From NCBI GenBank assembly GCA_018695965.1, contig JABHQB010000006.1, positions 1 through 8,244 of the forward strand: 8,244 nt of DNA. Direction: 5' to 3'. This DNA comes from Flavobacteriales bacterium. GTDB lineage: Bacteria; Bacteroidota; Bacteroidia; Flavobacteriales; BACL11. The stretch's first letter is position 1; each line of letters starts with the position of its first letter. The notes beneath the pieces were generated by a model, which saw nothing but the letters and a program-made list of their open reading frames with translations, was not told where the DNA came from and searched no databases. Below are positions 5,465 to 8,244 of this stretch, piece after piece. The position numbers and the translations under genes were made by a program.

Positions 5465-6850
5465 TTAATGTTCTTTAGCATAATTTTCAAAAAAGTGAGA
5501 GATTGTTTCAATTCCTTTTAGGTAATTAAAAATACCATAATGCTCATTGGGAGAATGAATTGCATCCGAATCCAAACCAAAACCAAGCAAAATAGATTTA
5601 ACACCTAATTCAGCCTCAAACAAAGCCACAATAGGGATAGATCCTCCGCTTTTAACGGGGACAGGTTTTTTACCGTATGTAGTTTCCATAGCCTTGCTTG
5701 CCGCAACATAAGCAGGAATATCAGTAGGAGAAACATAAGGTTCTCCACCATGATGAGGAGTAACGGTTACGCTTACACTTTTGGGTGCTATACTTTTAAA
5801 GTAGTTAGTAAATAATGTAGTAATTTCTTCATCAGATTGATTAGGAACCAATCGCATAGAAATTTTTGCATAGGCTTTAGAAGCAATTACTGTTTTTGCT
5901 CCTTCACCCGTATATCCTCCCCAAATTCCGTTTACATCTAAAGTTGGGCGAATTCCAGTACGCTCCATTGTTGTGTATCCTTCTTCCCCATGAACATCCG
6001 ATAAGTCCAATGCTTTTTTGTATTTATCTAATGAGAAAGGGGCGCGTGCAATATCTTCTCTTTCTTCTGCTGAAAGTTCCACTACATTATCATAAAATTT
6101 TGGAATTGCAATATGATTATTTTCATCTTTCATTTTTGAAATCATTTCACATAAAATATTGATAGGATTCGCAACTGCTCCTCCGTATAATCCTGAATGT
6201 AAGTCTCTATTTGGGCCTGTAACTTCTACCTCCAAATAGCTCAGCCCTTTCAGTCCAGTTGTGATGGACGGTGTATCGTTTGCAATAATTCCAGTATCTG
6301 AAATTAAGATGGCGTCACATTTTAATCTTTCTTTATTTGCTTTTACAAAAACACCTAAATTTTCAGAACCTACTTCTTCCTCTCCTTCAATCATGAACTT
6401 TACATTACACGGTAACGTATTTGTATTCATCATCAATTCAAAGGCCTTTACATGCATGTAAAACTGTCCCTTATCATCACACGCACCTCTTGCAAAAATT
6501 GCTCCTTCAGGGTGAATGTCTGTTTTTTTAACAACTGGCTCAAATGGTCCGCTAGTCCATAACTCTAATGGGTCGGCAGGTTGTACATCATAATGTCCGT
6601 AAACCAAAACAGTTGGTAAATTGGCATCAATAATTTTTTCTCCATAAACAATAGGGTAACCTTCCGTTTTACAAATTTCAATATTATCTGCTCCTGCATC
6701 TGTCATTGCTTTTGCTACTACATCAGCACAGTTTAATACATCTGTTTTGTAAGCTGGGTCTGCAGAAATTGAAGGTATTTTTAATAGTTCAATCAGTTCA
6801 TTTATGAATCTGTCTTTATGCTTGTTTATATAATTATTAATGTGTTCCAT
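5465..6850 (-). CDS. M20 family metallo-dipeptidase (CNDP-like)
   Basis: A 461-residue zinc/manganese peptidase of family M20, closest to the carnosine/CNDP2-like dipeptidases, expected to cleave short peptides in the cytoplasm (no signal peptide). Metal ligands and catalytic residues are all present: His86 and Asp88 in YGHYDVQP, the bridging Asp125 in ARGACDDKG, the catalytic base Glu158 and ligand Glu159 in EGEEEVGS, Asp185 in ISDTG, and His432 in AIHSPNEHYG. His218 in DLHSG is the residue that reaches across the dimer in this family. The lid/dimerisation domain sits at roughly 200-365, and SGGSIP (401-406) is the substrate-side loop. Length is normal. The start lies 4 nt after the gpmI stop (TAA-ACAA-ATG), with an A-rich context typical of Bacteroidota and no Shine-Dalgarno. 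The exact peptide substrate is not readable from sequence. Confidence 0.95.
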   Translation of the reverse strand: MEHINNYINKHKDRFINELIELLKIPSISADPAYKTDVLNCADVVAKAMTDAGADNIEICKTEGYPIVYGEKIIDANLPTVLVYGHYDVQPADPLELWTSGPFEPVVKKTDIHPEGAIFARGACDDKGQFYMHVKAFELMMNTNTLPCNVKFMIEGEEEVGSENLGVFVKANKERLKCDAILISDTGIIANDTPSITTGLKGLSYLEVEVTGPNRDLHSGLYGGAVANPINILCEMISKMKDENNHIAIPKFYDNVVELSAEEREDIARAPFSLDKYKKALDLSDVHGEEGYTTMERTGIRPTLDVNGIWGGYTGEGAKTVIASKAYAKISMRLVPNQSDEEITTLFTNYFKSIAPKSVSVTVTPHHGGEPYVSPTDIPAYVAASKAMETTYGKKPVPVKSGGSIPIVALFEAELGVKSILLGFGLDSDAIHSPNEHYGIFNYLKGIETISHFFENYAKEH

Positions 6851-6854
6851 TTGT

Positions 6855-8244
6855 TTATTTTATTAAAATATTTCCTGTCATTTCTTCAGGAGTTTCAACT
6901 CCCATTATTTTTAAAATTGTAGGAGCAATATCTCCTAACTTTCCGTCTTCTATTTTTTCAAATCCTGTATTAATTGCAAAACAAGGAACAGGGTTGGTGC
7001 TGTGTGCAGTGTTTGGTGTTCCATCAGGGTTAATAGAGAAATCTGCATTTCCATGGTCAGCAATAATTATAAAAGCATAGTTGTTTTTTAATCCTGCTTC
7101 CACCACTTTTTTTGCGCAATTATCTACTGTTTCCACCGCTTTTATAATTGCATTATAATCTCCAGTATGCCCTACCATATCCGGATTTGCAAAGTTCAGG
7201 CATACAAAATCTGTTTCTCCTTTATCTAATTCTTCTACAATAGTTGAGGTAACTTCAAGAGCACTCATTTCTGGTTTTAAGTCGTAAGTTGCCACTTTTG
7301 GAGAATTTACCATCAATCTTTTTTCTCCAATAAATTCTTTCTCTCTTCCTCCTGAAAAGAAGAATGTAACATGAGGATATTTCTCTGTTTCTGCAATACG
7401 GATTTGAGTTTTATTATTTTCTTCTAAAACCTCTCCCAAAGTATTTTTGATGTTTTCCTTATCGTAAATTACATTTACATTTTTATAAGTGTCATCATAA
7501 TTGGTCATGGTAGTATAGTGCAGATCCAAAGTATTCATCTCAAAATCTGGCATATTTTTTTGAGTAAGAACAGTTGTAATTTCTCTACATCTATCCGTTC
7601 TGAAATTAAAGCAAATTACGGCGTCATTTTCTTTTATTATTGCAATTGGATTATCGTTTTTGTCAACAGAAACAATTGGTTTTATAAACTCATCTGTTAC
7701 TCCAATATTGTAAGAGTCCTGAATGCTCTTAGTAAGGTTCTGAGAAGAATCTCCCTTTCCTTTAGTCAGTAAATCGTAAGAGAGTTTTACTCTTTCCCAT
7801 CTTTTATCTCTGTCCATTGCGTAATATCTTCCGCAAATTGATGCGATTTTTGCTCCAAATAAATTCTTCTCTAATTTCTGAATAAATCCTTTTCCGCTTT
7901 TCGAATCACAATCCCTGCCATCTGTAAAGGCATGAATAAAAACTTTTTGAGTCCCTTCTTTTTGAGCCAATTCACACAATTTATACAAATGATTTTGGTG
8001 AGAGTGAATGCCACCATCAGAAACTAAACCGATTAGATGAAGTGTCGTATTATTTTCCTTTGCATAAGTAAATGATTTTTTCAGATTTTCTTGATCTGCA
8101 ATAGAGTTAGTTTCACAAGCAAGATTAATTTTAGCTAAATCCTGATAAACAATTCTCCCTGCACCAATATTGAGGTGTCCAACTTCTGAATTCCCCATTT
8201 GCCCTTTTGGTAATCCAACATGCTCCCCAAAAGTCTTCAGTTCG
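6855..8244 (-). CDS. gpmI: 2,3-bisphosphoglycerate-independent phosphoglycerate mutase, 5' end outside window
   Basis: Interconverts 3- and 2-phosphoglycerate in glycolysis and gluconeogenesis, in the cytoplasm, with two Mn2+ ions. The window holds 462 codons. Coding continues in frame through the ATG at 8198 (ELKTFGEHVGLPKGQ precedes MGNSEVGH), so that ATG is internal. From family length, about 40-45 N-terminal residues are missing, including the first metal-binding Asp. Using visible numbering, the nucleophilic Ser19 is in GQMGNSEVGH. The phosphatase-like insert domain shows SDGGIHSH (75-82), DGRD (108-111), GRYYAMDRDKRW (138-149) and FNFRTDR (212-218). The second metal site shows NPDMVGHTGD (353-362), ADHGN (395-399) and HSTNPVP (414-420). 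No motif is broken. It is the first visible gene of a four-gene minus-strand cluster with the M20 dipeptidase 4 nt downstream; the promoter lies outside the window. Confidence 0.98.
   Translation of the reverse strand, partial: ELKTFGEHVGLPKGQMGNSEVGHLNIGAGRIVYQDLAKINLACETNSIADQENLKKSFTYAKENNTTLHLIGLVSDGGIHSHQNHLYKLCELAQKEGTQKVFIHAFTDGRDCDSKSGKGFIQKLEKNLFGAKIASICGRYYAMDRDKRWERVKLSYDLLTKGKGDSSQNLTKSIQDSYNIGVTDEFIKPIVSVDKNDNPIAIIKENDAVICFNFRTDRCREITTVLTQKNMPDFEMNTLDLHYTTMTNYDDTYKNVNVIYDKENIKNTLGEVLEENNKTQIRIAETEKYPHVTFFFSGGREKEFIGEKRLMVNSPKVATYDLKPEMSALEVTSTIVEELDKGETDFVCLNFANPDMVGHTGDYNAIIKAVETVDNCAKKVVEAGLKNNYAFIIIADHGNADFSINPDGTPNTAHSTNPVPCFAINTGFEKIEDGKLGDIAPTILKIMGVETPEEMTGNILIK

Noticed and set aside
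5896..6461. Two plus-strand open frames antisense to the M20 dipeptidase
   Set aside because: The dipeptidase frame carries all its metal ligands. The antisense frames have no family motif and no separate start context.
7518..7772. Plus-strand 84-codon open frame antisense to gpmI
   Set aside because: It lies wholly inside intact gpmI with no recognisable domain.
8196..8198. This ATG as the start of gpmI
   Set aside because: The frame stays open upstream to the window edge and encodes the conserved VGLPKGQ that precedes MGNSEVGH in the family, so the ATG is internal.

Overview
The window looks like chromosome of a low-GC member of the Bacteroidota, most likely Flavobacteriales. The evidence is AT-rich coding sequence, no Shine-Dalgarno motifs before the starts, matches to the Bacteroidota -7 promoter element (TAnnTTTG) upstream of several genes, short lipoprotein signal peptides, and a DUF4296 lipoprotein, a family largely restricted to this phylum. 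I would not name a genus. Every call rests on reading motifs by eye; no database search was possible.

Layout. The left edge (1-190, minus) is the N-terminal part of a small cysteine-rich lipoprotein made of identical 51-bp (17-residue) tandem repeats that run off the window. Diverging from it after 60 bp is a DUF4296 lipoprotein (251-562, plus, GTG start). Its stop overlaps by 4 bp the stop of a convergent extended-SDR NAD-dependent epimerase/reductase (559-1560, minus). An 89-bp divergent intergenic region (1561-1649) follows. It carries a degenerate heptamer tract between the arms of a 9-bp inverted repeat, with a -7-like box at or overlapping each end. Then comes tyrS (1650-2918, plus), whose 3' end overlaps by 14 bp the end of the convergent minus-strand operon. 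That operon fills the rest of the window. In transcription order it contains gpmI (5' end outside the window), an M20 dipeptidase, a DUF255/thioredoxin-fold lipoprotein with a CHWC motif, and a small two-helix membrane protein. Gaps between these genes are 4 nt and 8 nt, then a 1-nt stop/start overlap (TAATG).

How it fits together. Most genes are housekeeping: glycolysis (gpmI), tRNA charging (tyrS) and peptide turnover (M20). The DUF255 lipoprotein and the small membrane protein are translationally linked and may work together at the envelope; this is inference. No mobile element, CRISPR array, RNA gene or defence system is visible, and no stretch over 300 bp lacks a gene. The least ordinary signals are the cysteine-repeat lipoprotein, two genes whose only -7 box sits exactly 4 nt before a start codon fixed by the protein (possible leaderless mRNAs), the structured tyrS/epimerase intergenic region, and two tail-to-tail gene overlaps that leave no room for ordinary terminators.
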